From Methylococcus sp. Mc7 (GTDB lineage: Bacteria > Pseudomonadota > Gammaproteobacteria > Methylococcales > Methylococcaceae), in assembly GCF_019285515.1 (NCBI RefSeq), contig NZ_CP079095.1:3008501-3072500 (forward strand): a DNA stretch of 64,000 nt. Reading direction: 5' to 3'. Each line of letters begins with the position of its first letter. The first letter of the stretch is position 1. Positions 10,113-21,030 of this stretch are shown here, one piece after another. The translations under genes were made by a program, and so were the position numbers. The notes under the pieces are model-generated. The model was not told the DNA's origin. It saw nothing but the letters and a program-made list of their open reading frames with translations, and ran no database searches.

Positions 10113-12383
10113 TCACACGGGCTCGGCGGCTTTCTGGCGCGTTTCGTAGGTAAATGTCAGCCTGTCCGGCGAAGCGCCGACGCGCACCGTACCTCCATGC
10201 GCAAGGCGGCCGAACAGGATTTCTTCGGCCAGCGGCTTCTTGATGTTTTCCTGAATCACGCGGGCCATCGGACGCGCGCCCATTTTCGGGTCGAAGCCGT
10301 GCTCGGCCAGCCACGCCCGTGCGTCCGGCTCGATTACCAGGGCTACCTGCTTCTCGGCCAACTGGGCTTCGAGTTCGAAGATAAATTTGTCCACCACATG
10401 CCCGATCGTTTCCGTGCTGAGGGGGTTGAACTGGATGATCGCATCGAGGCGGTTCCTGAACTCGGGCGAGAATATCCGCTCGATCGCTTTCAGGCTGTCC
10501 GTGGAGTGGTCTTGCGGGGTGAAGCCTATCGACGGACGGGCACCCTCGAAGGCGCCCGCATTGGTCGTCATGACCAGGATGATGTTGCGGAAATCGGCCT
10601 TGCGTCCGTTGTTGTCGGTCAGCGTACCGTGATCCATCACCTGCAGGAGCAGGTTGAAGACGTCCGGGTGCGCTTTTTCGATCTCGTCGAGCAACAGCAC
10701 GGCGTGCGGATGTTTACTGATGGCTTCGGTCAGGAGACCGCCCTGGTCGAATCCGACATAGCCCGGCGGCGCCCCGATCAGGCGTGATACGGTATGCCGC
10801 TCCATGTATTCCGACATGTCGAAGCGGATCAGCTCGACGCCGAGCATGTGGGAGAGCTGGCGTGTCACTTCCGTCTTGCCTACGCCGGTGGGGCCGGCAA
10901 ACAGGAATGAGCCTATGGGCTTTTGCCCATCGCGCAGACCGGCGCGGGACAGTTTGATCGCCGACGACAGCGCCGAGATGGCCTCATCCTGGCCGAAGAC
11001 CAGCATCTTGAGGTTGGATTCCAGGTCGCGCAATTTTTCCTTGTCGTTGGCCGACACCGTCTTGGCGGGAATCCGCGCGATCTTCGAAACGATGTCCTCG
11101 ATATCCACCGTGCCGATGGTCTTCTTGCGGCGCGAGGGAGGCAGCAGGCGCTGGTTCGCTCCCGCTTCGTCGATGACGTCGATGGCCTTGTCGGGGAGAT
11201 GGCGATCGTTGATGTACCGGTCCGACAGTTCCACCGCGGTGCGCAGCGCGGCGAGGGAGTATTTGACGTCATGGTGCTGTTCGAACCGCGTCTTCAGTCC
11301 TTTGAGGATCTGGTAGGTTTCTTCGACCGACGGTTCGGGTATATCGATTTTCTGGAAGCGGCGGGCCAGCGCACGGTCCTTCTCGAAGATGCCGCGGTAT
11401 TCCTGGTAGGTCGTCGAACCGATGCAGCGCAATTCGCCCGAGGCCAGGACCGGCTTGATCAGGTTGGACGCATCCATCACCCCTCCCGAGGCGGAGCCTG
11501 CGCCGATGATGGTGTGGATCTCGTCGATGAACAGGATGGCGTTCGGCTCTTTCTTGAGCTGCGCCAGGAGCGACTTCAGACGCTTCTCGAAATCGCCGCG
11601 GTACTTGGTTCCCGCCACCAGACTGCCGAGATCCAGCGAATAGATCGTGCTGCCTTTGAGCACTTCCGGTACGTCGTTTTCGACGATTTTCTTCGCCAAA
11701 CCTTCGGCGATGGCTGTCTTGCCCACCCCGGCTTCGCCGACGAACAGCGGATTGTTCTTCCTTCTGCGGCATAGTACCTGGACGGTACGCTCCAGTTCGT
11801 CTTTGCGGCCGATGAGGGGATCGATTTTCCCGCGCCGGGCGGATTCGTTGAGATTGGTGGCGAATTTTTCGAGCGGGTTGGCGCTGCCTCCGCTTTCGGC
11901 GTCTTCGGATTCGGGTGTGGCGCCCCTCGATGCGCCGTCAGCCTCGTCCCGCACCTTGGAGATGCCGTGAGAAATGAAGTTCACGACGTCGAGGCGGGTG
12001 ATGTCCTGCTTGTGCAGCAGATAGACGGCGTGCGAGTCCTGTTCGCTGAAGATGGCGACCAGGACGTTCGCCCCGGTGACCTCCTTCTTCCCGGACGATT
12101 GCACGTGGAAGGCCGCGCGTTGGAGTACCCGCTGGAATCCCAGCGTGGGTTGGGTATCGCGCTTGACGCCGGCCGGTATCAGCGGCGTGGTTTCATCCAG
12201 GAATTCGCTCAGTTCGGTCCGGAGCAGGTCGAGATTGCCGCCGCAGGCACGCAGGACTTCGATGGCGGCGCCGTTGTCGAGCATGGCCAGCAGCAAGTGC
12301 TCCACGGTGATGAATTCATGGCGTTTCTCGTATGCGGTACGGAAGGCCGAATTCAGTGATTGTTCGAGTTCTTTGCTCAACAT
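10113..12383 (-). CDS. clpA: ATP-dependent Clp protease ATP-binding subunit ClpA
   Basis: A 756-residue Hsp100 unfoldase. It has the double Clp_N domain (residues 1-145), AAA1 with Walker A GEAGVGKTA, and AAA2 with Walker A GPTGVGKTE. It feeds substrates to ClpP and receives N-degron proteins from ClpS. A longer in-frame reading to 12518 exists, but ATG 12383 (MLSKELEQSLN) is the conserved family start. It follows clpS by 29 bp on the same strand; the 3' end faces infA across 13 bp. Confidence 0.97.
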   Translation of the reverse strand: MLSKELEQSLNSAFRTAYEKRHEFITVEHLLLAMLDNGAAIEVLRACGGNLDLLRTELSEFLDETTPLIPAGVKRDTQPTLGFQRVLQRAAFHVQSSGKKEVTGANVLVAIFSEQDSHAVYLLHKQDITRLDVVNFISHGISKVRDEADGASRGATPESEDAESGGSANPLEKFATNLNESARRGKIDPLIGRKDELERTVQVLCRRRKNNPLFVGEAGVGKTAIAEGLAKKIVENDVPEVLKGSTIYSLDLGSLVAGTKYRGDFEKRLKSLLAQLKKEPNAILFIDEIHTIIGAGSASGGVMDASNLIKPVLASGELRCIGSTTYQEYRGIFEKDRALARRFQKIDIPEPSVEETYQILKGLKTRFEQHHDVKYSLAALRTAVELSDRYINDRHLPDKAIDVIDEAGANQRLLPPSRRKKTIGTVDIEDIVSKIARIPAKTVSANDKEKLRDLESNLKMLVFGQDEAISALSSAIKLSRAGLRDGQKPIGSFLFAGPTGVGKTEVTRQLSHMLGVELIRFDMSEYMERHTVSRLIGAPPGYVGFDQGGLLTEAISKHPHAVLLLDEIEKAHPDVFNLLLQVMDHGTLTDNNGRKADFRNIILVMTTNAGAFEGARPSIGFTPQDHSTDSLKAIERIFSPEFRNRLDAIIQFNPLSTETIGHVVDKFIFELEAQLAEKQVALVIEPDARAWLAEHGFDPKMGARPMARVIQENIKKPLAEEILFGRLAHGGTVRVGASPDRLTFTYETRQKAAEPV

Positions 12384-12412
12384 AGTGGAACCTGCTCGAG
12401 ACTGGTGAAAAA

Positions 12413-12733
12413 TTAAGCTTCTTCCATGGTACAGAGGAGAGGATGCTGGTTCTGGCGCGCATGGGCATTCACCTGCTGCACCTTGGTTTCCGCCACGTCC
12501 TTGGAAAAGACCCCGCACACCCCTACGCCCCGCGTGTGAACATGCAGCATCACCTGCGTCGCTTTCTCTTCGTTCATGCCGAAAAACAGCATCAGCACCT
12601 GAACGACGAATTCCATCGGAGTGAAATCATCATTCAACAGCATGACTTTGTACAGCGGTGGACGCTTGACCTTGGGTTGGGCCTCTTGAAGGGCCAAACC
12701 GTCGCCGGAGCCGTGATCCGATTCCTGAGACAT
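12413..12733 (-). CDS. clpS: ATP-dependent Clp protease adaptor ClpS
   Basis: A 106-residue ClpS. The N-degron binding pocket segment [13 protein letters not shown] and the helix [14 protein letters not shown] are present. It recognises N-terminal Leu, Phe, Trp and Tyr, which Aat and Bpt can create, and delivers such proteins to ClpA. First gene of a clpS-clpA unit. Confidence 0.97.
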   Translation of the reverse strand: MSQESDHGSGDGLALQEAQPKVKRPPLYKVMLLNDDFTPMEFVVQVLMLFFGMNEEKATQVMLHVHTRGVGVCGVFSKDVAETKVQQVNAHARQNQHPLLCTMEEA

Positions 12734-12816
12734 CTGTCCGTCGATCCCACGAAAAAATTGTTGCCTTTGCTACGAATATGGGCCGCGATTTCCCGAGATC
12801 AAGCCAGCGGCCGGTG

Positions 12817-13566
12817 TCAGCACCGCCTGAGCGCGTCACGCTGGTCCAAATAGGGCAGTTGCCGCGGCAGGATCCACATTTCGTACATCGAGACCACCCA
12901 CATGAACACGAAAGCCATGGCGAGGCCGCCGCCGCCCATGACGACGAGAAGGGCGAAATGGCGGTCGAGTTTCGTAAGCCACCAGGAGGCGATGTCCAGC
13001 AGCAGGAAAACATACGGCATGAGGATGGCCGAGCACTTGAGCTTACAGGGTACTCCGGAAGCCAGAGCGAAAATCATGCCGACGAACATGAAAATGAAAG
13101 CGATACCGAACATGTGAATGTGCGACACCCGCGTCAACGACGAAAACGTCGCGCCTTCGTCCGACTGCGCCCGCGCCTTGATGTTCTCGTAGCGGGTGAA
13201 ATCCGGCAATCCGCTGTCGGCGTTGTGGCAAGCGGTGCAATGCGCTTCGAACAGCGGCCTGATCTGCCTGGCGTAGGCGTTTTCATTGGCGCCGTCCCGA
13301 ACCCATTGGATGATCTGGAACCGCGCCTCGTCCGGCGCATTGGCCTTCATCGAACCGTTGAGCTTGGCCTCCAGCACCGAGCCCGAGCGGTTGCCGTAAT
13401 AGCTGTAGACGATATCCTCGATCGACAGTCCGAACTTGCCGTCGGCCATGCCATGCGTAAACAAGATCTGCACCATGGCCAAGCCGTAGCCGATTGCGAC
13501 GACGATCAAATAACCGGAAAATAACAACTTGACCGATGTGCCCAAGTTGCTCAAGTTCAGCGGCAT
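12817..13566 (-). CDS. Membrane-anchored c-type cytochrome with C-terminal membrane helices
   Basis: A 249-residue protein that I do not recognise as a named gene. A first membrane helix (residues about 12-35) is followed by a periplasmic segment with one heme-binding CTACH (Cys110, Cys113, His114) in the context PLFEAHCTACHNADSGLPDF, then three to four further helices (from about residue 145 to 235). The HMFGIAFIFMFVGMIFAL segment contains His and Met residues that could serve as ligands. It probably passes electrons at the periplasmic face, but partner and substrate are unknown. Start: ATG 13566 (MPLNLSNLG) is preferred over 13581. It is divergent from the Nudix gene. Confidence 0.7.
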   Translation of the reverse strand: MPLNLSNLGTSVKLLFSGYLIVVAIGYGLAMVQILFTHGMADGKFGLSIEDIVYSYYGNRSGSVLEAKLNGSMKANAPDEARFQIIQWVRDGANENAYARQIRPLFEAHCTACHNADSGLPDFTRYENIKARAQSDEGATFSSLTRVSHIHMFGIAFIFMFVGMIFALASGVPCKLKCSAILMPYVFLLLDIASWWLTKLDRHFALLVVMGGGGLAMAFVFMWVVSMYEMWILPRQLPYLDQRDALRRC

Positions 13567-13624
13567 TCCCGCGGCTCCCACGAATCATCACGAACTTTGC
13601 AGGCGAATCCTGCGTCTTAACGGT

Positions 13625-13653
13625 TTAATAACACACGCGAATTGACAACTCAA
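13625..13653 (-). promoter_or_regulatory. Possible promoter for the membrane cytochrome gene
   Basis: On the minus strand: TTGAGT (13648-13653), a 17-bp spacer and TATTAA (13625-13630). Each hexamer matches the consensus at four positions. A perfect TTGACA for the opposite strand starts at 13642, but its -10 is poor and would place the Nudix transcript start almost at its ATG. Confidence 0.35.
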
Positions 13654-13675
13654 TTCGCTTCCAATTGAAAACAGT

Positions 13676-14152
13676 ATGCAAAATTTGGAAACCCCGTCGG
13701 ACGGCCGTCCTCGGGTCACGGTAGCCGCCGTCATCGAACGGCACGGCCGTTTTCTATGCGTGGAGGAGCGCGCCGGCGCATCCCCCGAACTCGTCATCAA
13801 CCAGCCGGCGGGCCATGTCGAAGCGGCGGAGTCGGTGGTCGAGGCGGCGGTCCGCGAGACCCTGGAAGAGACCGGCTGGCGTCTGGTACCAGAGGCCGTG
13901 ACCGGTATCTATTTGTGGCGTCATCCGGAATCCGGCAGGAGCTTCCTGCGCATCGCCATCACCGGCCGGGCCGATGCCCCCGTGGGCGAGGTTCGGCTGG
14001 ACGAAGGTATCGAGCGGGCGCTCTGGCTGAGCCGGGACGAGCTGCTGCGCGAACGAAGCCGCCACCGCAGCCCGCTGGTGCTGCATACGGTGGAGGACTA
14101 CCTCCGGGGCGAGCGCCATCCGCTCAGCCTCCTGAAACACATGCTCGGCTGA
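13676..14152 (+). CDS. Nudix hydrolase (NudJ-like phosphatase)
   Basis: A 158-residue protein with a perfect Nudix box, G-x5-E-x7-REUxEExGU, at about residues 43-65 ([10 protein letters not shown] ... EETGW). The N-terminal [24 protein letters not shown] and the position directly before mnmA resemble NudJ (YmfB), which hydrolyses nucleoside di- and triphosphates and thiamine pyrimidine pyrophosphate. mnmA starts 7 bp downstream. It opens a run of eight closely packed genes. Confidence 0.88.
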   Translation: MQNLETPSDGRPRVTVAAVIERHGRFLCVEERAGASPELVINQPAGHVEAAESVVEAAVRETLEETGWRLVPEAVTGIYLWRHPESGRSFLRIAITGRADAPVGEVRLDEGIERALWLSRDELLRERSRHRSPLVLHTVEDYLRGERHPLSLLKHMLG

Positions 14153-14159
14153 GGCGGAC

Positions 14160-15275
14160 ATGAAACCGCATGTGATCGTCGGCATGTCGGGCGGGGTGGA
14201 TTCTTCCGTCAGCGCCTTGCTGCTGCTCCGGCAGGGTTACCGTGTCAGCGGCCTGTTCATGAAGAACTGGGAGGAGGACGACGGCACCGAGTACTGCACG
14301 GCCGTGCAGGATTTCGCCGACGCCAGGCAGGTGTGCGAGCGTTTGGAAATCGAGCTGCACGCGGTGAATTTCGCCGCCGAATACTGGGACGACGTGTTCG
14401 AGGTGTTCTTGAGCGAATACCGGGCCGGCCGGACGCCGAACCCCGACATCCTCTGCAACAAGCAGATCAAGTTCAAGGCCTTCCTCGACTATGCCGAAGA
14501 CCTGGGCGCCGACCTCATCGCCATGGGGCATTATGCCCGCGTGGCGGAGGAGGACGGCCGGTTCCGGCTCCTCAAGGGCTGCGACGCCGGCAAGGATCAG
14601 AGCTATTTCCTGTACACGCTGCAGCAGGAACAGCTCGCCCGCACCCTGTTTCCGCTGGGCGAGCTGAACAAGACCGAGGTGCGTGCGCTGGCCACACAGG
14701 CCGGTTTCGCCAACGATGCCAAGAAGGACAGCACCGGCATCTGTTTCATCGGCGAACGGCGATTCAAGGACTTCCTGGAGCGTTATCTGCCGGCCCAGCC
14801 CGGGGAGATCCGCACGCCGGAAGGCGCCTTGCTCGGCCGGCACGACGGTCTGATGTACTACACCCTGGGCCAGCGTTCCGGGCTCGGCATCGGCGGCACC
14901 AGGGAGGGCGGACAGGCGCCCTGGTATGTGCTGGGCAAGGACCTGGCGAACAACGTGCTGGTGGTGGGGCAGGGCCACGATCATCCGCTGCTCTTCAGGG
15001 ATGGACTCGAGGCCGGCCGGCTCGACTGGGTCGACGGCGTCGGCCCCGCAGCCGGCGAGGTGCTGCGCTGCGCCGCCAAGACCCGCTACCGCCAGAGCGA
15101 CCAGGACTGCCGTATCCGCCTGGTCGGCGAAGACCGCCTGGAAGTCGTGTTCGACCGGCCCCTGCGCGCCGTCACTCCCGGCCAGTCGGTCGTGTTTTAC
15201 CAGGGTGATCGCTGCCTCGGCGGCGGCGTCATCGACCTGACCTTCAACACGGCTTCGAAGGCCGAAGCCGCGTAG
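14160..15275 (+). CDS. mnmA: tRNA-specific 2-thiouridylase MnmA
   Basis: A 371-residue ATP-dependent enzyme that thiolates U34 of tRNA for Lys, Glu and Gln. The PP-loop motif SGGVDSS is at residues 10-16. The catalytic cysteines are in [12 protein letters not shown] and GICFIGER. The family block [10 protein letters not shown] is also present. Translation is probably coupled to the Nudix gene 7 bp upstream, a common gammaproteobacterial order that continues with purB. Confidence 0.97.
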   Translation: MKPHVIVGMSGGVDSSVSALLLLRQGYRVSGLFMKNWEEDDGTEYCTAVQDFADARQVCERLEIELHAVNFAAEYWDDVFEVFLSEYRAGRTPNPDILCNKQIKFKAFLDYAEDLGADLIAMGHYARVAEEDGRFRLLKGCDAGKDQSYFLYTLQQEQLARTLFPLGELNKTEVRALATQAGFANDAKKDSTGICFIGERRFKDFLERYLPAQPGEIRTPEGALLGRHDGLMYYTLGQRSGLGIGGTREGGQAPWYVLGKDLANNVLVVGQGHDHPLLFRDGLEAGRLDWVDGVGPAAGEVLRCAAKTRYRQSDQDCRIRLVGEDRLEVVFDRPLRAVTPGQSVVFYQGDRCLGGGVIDLTFNTASKAEAA

Positions 15276-16658
<1,383 letters not shown>

Positions 16659-16662
16659 GCCC

Positions 16663-17289
16663 ATGTCCGCATTCCGATACCTGATCGCGCTGCCGCTGCT
16701 GTTCCTGAGCCTCGCCTCGCAGGCGGAGACCACGCCGCAGAGCCGGCTGAAGAGCTTCTTCGATTCCGCCCGCACCCTGCAGGCCGAGTTCACCCAGGTC
16801 CAACTCGACGAAAGCGGGCGGCCCAAGCAGGAGAGCAAGGGCACCTTCTATCTGCAGCGGCCCGGCAAGTTCCGCTGGGACTACGCCAAGCCTTACAAAC
16901 AAGAAATCGTTTCCGCCGGCGGCAAGGTCTGGTTCTACGACGTCGATCTGGAACAGGTCACGGCGAAGAAGCTCGGCCAGGCCGTGGGCTCGACCCCGGC
17001 GCTGCTGCTGAGCGGCGAGATGGCGCTGGAGGACAATTTCACCATCGAGGACCAGGGCGCCGACGAGGGCATGTTCTGGATCAAACTGGTGCCCAAGTCG
17101 GAAGAGGGCGGATTCCGCTACGTGCTGATCGGGCTCGAAGGCGACAAGCTGGCCGGCATGGAGCTGAGCGACAACTTCGGCCAGTTGACCCGCATCTATT
17201 TCTCCAACCTGCGTACCGGAATCGTGCTCGATCCCAAGCTGTTCCAGTTCAGTCCGCCGGCCGGGGTGGACGTGTTCGAGGACAAGTAG
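16663..17289 (+). CDS. lolA: Outer-membrane lipoprotein carrier LolA
   Basis: A 208-residue periplasmic chaperone. It has a signal peptide (MSAFRYLIALPLLFLSLASQA) and LolA features: the TLQAEFTQVQLDE strand, KGTFYLQRPGKFRWDY and LTRIYFSNL. It takes lipoproteins from LolCDE and hands them to LolB. It starts 4 bp after purB and is followed by rarA, an order found in many gammaproteobacteria. Confidence 0.96.
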   Translation: MSAFRYLIALPLLFLSLASQAETTPQSRLKSFFDSARTLQAEFTQVQLDESGRPKQESKGTFYLQRPGKFRWDYAKPYKQEIVSAGGKVWFYDVDLEQVTAKKLGQAVGSTPALLLSGEMALEDNFTIEDQGADEGMFWIKLVPKSEEGGFRYVLIGLEGDKLAGMELSDNFGQLTRIYFSNLRTGIVLDPKLFQFSPPAGVDVFEDK

Positions 17290-17295
17290 CCTCCG

Positions 17296-18603
17296 GTGTT
17301 CGCAGATCTCTCCCAGCCGCTGGCCGACCGGCTGCGTCCCCGGACGCTGGACGAGTACATCGGCCAGACCCATCTCATCAAGCCGGGCCGGCCGCTGTAC
17401 GAGTCGATCCGGCGCGGCCGCATCCACTCGATGATTTTCTGGGGGCCGCCCGGCACCGGCAAGACCACCCTGGCGCGGCTGGTCGCCCGCCATGCCGACG
17501 CCGAGTTCCTGTCGGTCTCGGCGGTGCTGTCGGGGGTGAAGGAAATCCGCGAAGCCTTGGCGCAGGCGGCGAAATTCAAAGCCGCCGGGCGCAGCGCCAT
17601 CCTGTTCGTCGACGAGGTGCACCGCTTCAACAAGTCGCAGCAGGACGCGTTCCTGGCCCATGTCGAGGACGGCACGGTCAGCTTCATCGGCGCCACCACC
17701 GAAAATCCCTCCTTCGAGGTCAGCAGCGCCTTGCTGTCTCGGGCACGGGTCTATGTGCTGAAGGCGCTGACCGAGGCCGATTTGCTGGGCGTCATCGAAC
17801 GCGCGTTGTCGGATTCGGAGCGCGGCCTGGGCCGGCACGGCCTGGACATGACCGAGCCGGTGCGCATGGCCTACGTTCGCGCCGCCGACGGCGACGCCCG
17901 GCGCTTGCTGAACCTGCTGGAGATCACGGCGGACCTGCTGGACGAGGGCCAGACCGCGGTGAGCGAGGAGATCGCTCACCAGGTCCTGTCGTCCGGAACC
18001 ACGCGCCGCTTCGACAAGCAGGGGGAGGAGTTCTACAACCAGATTTCCGCCCTGCACAAATCGGTGCGCGGCAGCTCGCCCGATGCCGCCTTGTATTGGC
18101 TCTGCCGGATGCTGGACGGCGGCTGCGATCCGCTCTATCTGGCCCGGCGCCTGGTGCGGATCGCCTCGGAGGACATCGGCAACGCCGATCCCAAGGCGCT
18201 GGAGCTGTGCCTGAACGCCTGGAACGCCCAGGAACGCCTGGGCAGCCCGGAAGGCGAACTGGCCTTGGCGCAGGCCGTGGCCTATCTGGCCGTCGCCCCC
18301 AAGAGCAACGCGGTCTACGAGGCCTACAAGGCCGCCCGCGCCGACGCCGCCCAGTCGGGCAGCCTGCCGGTGCCCCTGCATCTGCGCAACGCGCCGACCG
18401 GGCTGATGAAGAGCCTGGATTACGGCAAGGAATACCGCTACGCGCACGACTATCCCGATGCCTATGTGCCGGGCGAAAACTATTTCCCCGACGAGCTGGG
18501 GACTCGGGAGTACTACCGGCCGGTCAACCGCGGCATGGAGATCAAGATCGCCGAGAAGCTCGAGCGTCTCAAGGCGCTGGACAAGGAGGCAGGCAAGCGG
18601 TGA
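17296..18603 (+). CDS. rarA: Replication-associated recombination protein A (RarA/MgsA)
   Basis: A 435-residue AAA+ protein. It has Walker A GPPGTGKTTLAR (about residues 53-64), Walker B AILFVDEVHRF and GATTENPSFEV, and the conserved C-terminal tetramerisation region. The start is GTG 17296, giving FADLSQPLADRLRPRTLDEYIGQ, which matches the family N-terminus. It acts at stalled replication forks. Its stop overlaps the GTG of birA. Confidence 0.96.
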   Translation: MFADLSQPLADRLRPRTLDEYIGQTHLIKPGRPLYESIRRGRIHSMIFWGPPGTGKTTLARLVARHADAEFLSVSAVLSGVKEIREALAQAAKFKAAGRSAILFVDEVHRFNKSQQDAFLAHVEDGTVSFIGATTENPSFEVSSALLSRARVYVLKALTEADLLGVIERALSDSERGLGRHGLDMTEPVRMAYVRAADGDARRLLNLLEITADLLDEGQTAVSEEIAHQVLSSGTTRRFDKQGEEFYNQISALHKSVRGSSPDAALYWLCRMLDGGCDPLYLARRLVRIASEDIGNADPKALELCLNAWNAQERLGSPEGELALAQAVAYLAVAPKSNAVYEAYKAARADAAQSGSLPVPLHLRNAPTGLMKSLDYGKEYRYAHDYPDAYVPGENYFPDELGTREYYRPVNRGMEIKIAEKLERLKALDKEAGKR

Positions 18604-19595
18604 GCGGCGCCAACGGTTTTTCCACGGCTGCCCGCCGTCTGCTCTCTTTGCTGGCCGATGGCGGCTTCCATTCCGGCGAGGCCATCGCGGCGAGCACGGG
18701 TTGCAGCCGCGCCGGCGTTTGGAAGCGCATCGAGGAATTGCGCGCCCTGGGGGTGGAAGTCCATGCCGTTCCCGGCACCGGGTACAGGTTGGCGTATCCG
18801 CTGGAACTGCTGGACGGGGAGGCGATCGCGGGCGCGCTGACCGACGCGGCCGCGGAATCCGTCGGCGGCTTCGAAATTCATCATCAACTCGATTCCACGA
18901 ACAGCCATCTGATGCGCCGAGCCGCCGAGGGCGCGCCCACCGGCACCGTCTGCCTGGCCGAGCGGCAGACCGCGGGGAAGGGGCGGATCGGCCGGGATTG
19001 GGTGTCGCCGCTGTCCGGCAACGTCTATCTCTCGCTGCTGTGGCGGTTCGGCCGGGCGGGGTTTTCCGGGCTCAGCCTCGCGGTGGGCGTGGCCGTCGTA
19101 CGGGCCTTGCGGGCACAGGGCATCGCCGATCCGGCGCTCAAATGGCCGAACGACATCCTGTGGTCGCGCCGCAAGCTGGGCGGCATCCTGATCGAGGTCA
19201 CGGGCGAGGACAACGGCCAGTACGCCGTGGTGATCGGGATCGGCCTCAACGTGAACTTGCCTGACCGCCATGCCGGGGTCATCGATCAGGACTGGGTCGA
19301 CCTGGCGCGGATTCCGGGGGGCGCCGGCGTGTCGCGCAATCGGCTGATCGCCGGGATGCTCAGCGAATTGGCCCCCATGCTGGCGGGTTACGAAACCACC
19401 GGGCTTGCGCCGTATCTCGACGAATGGCGCAGCTACCACGGCTTCGACGGCGCGCAGGCCAGCGTGCAGCAGGGCGACTGGGTACGGACGGGGCGGATCG
19501 TCGGCGTCTCGGCGGAAGGACTGCTGATGCTGGCGTGCGAGGACGGCAAAGTGCGCGAATTCGCATCCGGCGACGTGCGGGTGAGGCCGCTGTGA
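18600..19595 (+). CDS. birA: Bifunctional biotin--protein ligase / biotin operon repressor BirA
   Basis: A 331-residue protein starting at GTG 18600, overlapping the rarA stop. The N-terminal winged helix ([26 protein letters not shown]) indicates the repressor-type BirA. The catalytic domain has [12 protein letters not shown] (biotinyl-AMP loop), KWPNDILW and KLGGILIE. It biotinylates the acetyl-CoA carboxylase carrier protein. It overlaps coaX as GTGA. Confidence 0.95.
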   Translation: MSGANGFSTAARRLLSLLADGGFHSGEAIAASTGCSRAGVWKRIEELRALGVEVHAVPGTGYRLAYPLELLDGEAIAGALTDAAAESVGGFEIHHQLDSTNSHLMRRAAEGAPTGTVCLAERQTAGKGRIGRDWVSPLSGNVYLSLLWRFGRAGFSGLSLAVGVAVVRALRAQGIADPALKWPNDILWSRRKLGGILIEVTGEDNGQYAVVIGIGLNVNLPDRHAGVIDQDWVDLARIPGGAGVSRNRLIAGMLSELAPMLAGYETTGLAPYLDEWRSYHGFDGAQASVQQGDWVRTGRIVGVSAEGLLMLACEDGKVREFASGDVRVRPL

Positions 19596-20332
19596 AGCTG
19601 CTGATCGACGTCGGCAACTCGCGGGTGAAATGGGCTCGGTCCGAGCCGGGACGGTACGCATTTGGCGGGGCCTTTGCCACGGATGTGTTCAGCCTGGCGG
19701 ACGCGTGCGAACGCCAGATGGCGGCGCTGCCGCGGCCGGAGGCCGTGCTGGTATCCAACGTCGCCGGCGCAAGGGCGGGCGAGACGCTCGCGGATTGGGT
19801 GTCGGCCCGCTGGGCCGTGCCGGTCCGTTTCGTACGCAGCGAGGCTTCGGCCCTGGGAGTCGTCAACGCTTACGCGAACCCGGCCCAATTGGGTGTCGAC
19901 CGCTGGCTCGGCCTGATAGGAGCCTGGCGGATACACCGCGATGCCTGCTGCATCGTCAGCGCCGGCACCGCCTTGACCGTCGACTTGCTGGACGCGGAGG
20001 GCAGGCACCGGGGCGGTGTGATCGGCCCCGGTCTGGCGATGATGCGTGCCGCCCTCGCGTCCCTGGAGGCTTTGGGGGGGGCGGCGGAAAGCTGGGACGG
20101 CTTTTTCTGCAACAGCACCGGACCCGCGCTGTCCAGCGGCATTCTCCATTCCGCCGTGGGTTTGATACGGGAGTCCCTGGGCCGGGCGGCGGCGCTCCTG
20201 GGAGCCGAGCCCGCACTGGTGCTGACCGGCGGCGATGCCGAGACGCTCCGCCCTCACATCGAGGCTCCGGTCCGGCTGGTGCCTCACCTCGTCCTTGAAG
20301 GCTTGCACGCCTTAGCAGAGCGATCGACATGA
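19592..20332 (+). CDS. coaX: Type III pantothenate kinase
   Basis: A 246-residue CoaX, the first step of coenzyme A synthesis. ATP-binding [10 protein letters not shown] is at residues 6-15; the [11 protein letters not shown] and [11 protein letters not shown] motifs and [11 protein letters not shown] follow. The GTG start at 19592 overlaps the birA stop by 4 bp. The birA-coaX pair is a common arrangement. Its stop overlaps the next ATG (ATGA). Confidence 0.95.
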   Translation: MKLLIDVGNSRVKWARSEPGRYAFGGAFATDVFSLADACERQMAALPRPEAVLVSNVAGARAGETLADWVSARWAVPVRFVRSEASALGVVNAYANPAQLGVDRWLGLIGAWRIHRDACCIVSAGTALTVDLLDAEGRHRGGVIGPGLAMMRAALASLEALGGAAESWDGFFCNSTGPALSSGILHSAVGLIRESLGRAAALLGAEPALVLTGGDAETLRPHIEAPVRLVPHLVLEGLHALAERST

Positions 20333-21030
20333 GACTCCTTTTCTATTTTCTCCTCGTCGCCAATGTGGCTTTCTTCTTTTGGAGCCTGGGGCATCGGGAT
20401 ACCAGGCGGCACGTCGATATCAAGGCCGTGGAGGCGCCTGGAAGGCTGCTGCTGCGCTCGGAGGTCGCAGACACTCATGGCGGAATCCCGAGTCCGCCGG
20501 TCGGCACGCCGCCGCCGGCCGGGGCCGACACGGGCCTGCTCGTCGGCAACGGTACTTGCCATCGTCTCGGGCCGTTCGCCGAGACGGCCGAAGCCCGGAA
20601 GGTGCTCGCGCTCGTCAAGGAGTGGATCGACAAGGCGAGTGTGACCAGCGAGTCTTCGGAGTCCCTGGACGGCTACTGGCTGCTCTATCCCAAGGCAGAG
20701 AACATGGACGAGGCCAAGGGCAACCGCAAGATGCTGATGGACAAAGGCATCAAGGACGTCTGGCTGATCGACAAGGGCGACATGGCCGGCATGATTTCGC
20801 TCGGCATTTTCAAGACCCGGGAGGAGGCCGAAACCGAGTGGGTCCGTTTGTCCAAACTCAACGTGCGGGCGCAGATCCGGCCCCGGATCACGCAGTCTGA
20901 AACGGCCTGGATACAGTTCGCCTGGGACAAGTCCCCGCTGGAGCTGGACGAGGTGATGATCCAACTGCGCGGCGAGAATCCGGAGGTGTCGGTGCCGCCG
21001 CTCAAGCCCTGCCCGCCGCGCAAGCCTTAA
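20329..21030 (+). CDS. SPOR-domain protein with N-terminal membrane anchor
   Basis: A 233-residue protein. One N-terminal membrane helix ([19 protein letters not shown]) is followed by a Pro-rich linker (residues about 55-68) and two SPOR-like halves. The clearest SPOR core is [21 protein letters not shown] (about residues 156-176). SPOR domains bind denuded peptidoglycan at division sites (family knowledge). Last gene of the run that starts at 13676; its stop overlaps the stop of convergent ctaA. Confidence 0.8.
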   Translation: MRLLFYFLLVANVAFFFWSLGHRDTRRHVDIKAVEAPGRLLLRSEVADTHGGIPSPPVGTPPPAGADTGLLVGNGTCHRLGPFAETAEARKVLALVKEWIDKASVTSESSESLDGYWLLYPKAENMDEAKGNRKMLMDKGIKDVWLIDKGDMAGMISLGIFKTREEAETEWVRLSKLNVRAQIRPRITQSETAWIQFAWDKSPLELDEVMIQLRGENPEVSVPPLKPCPPRKP

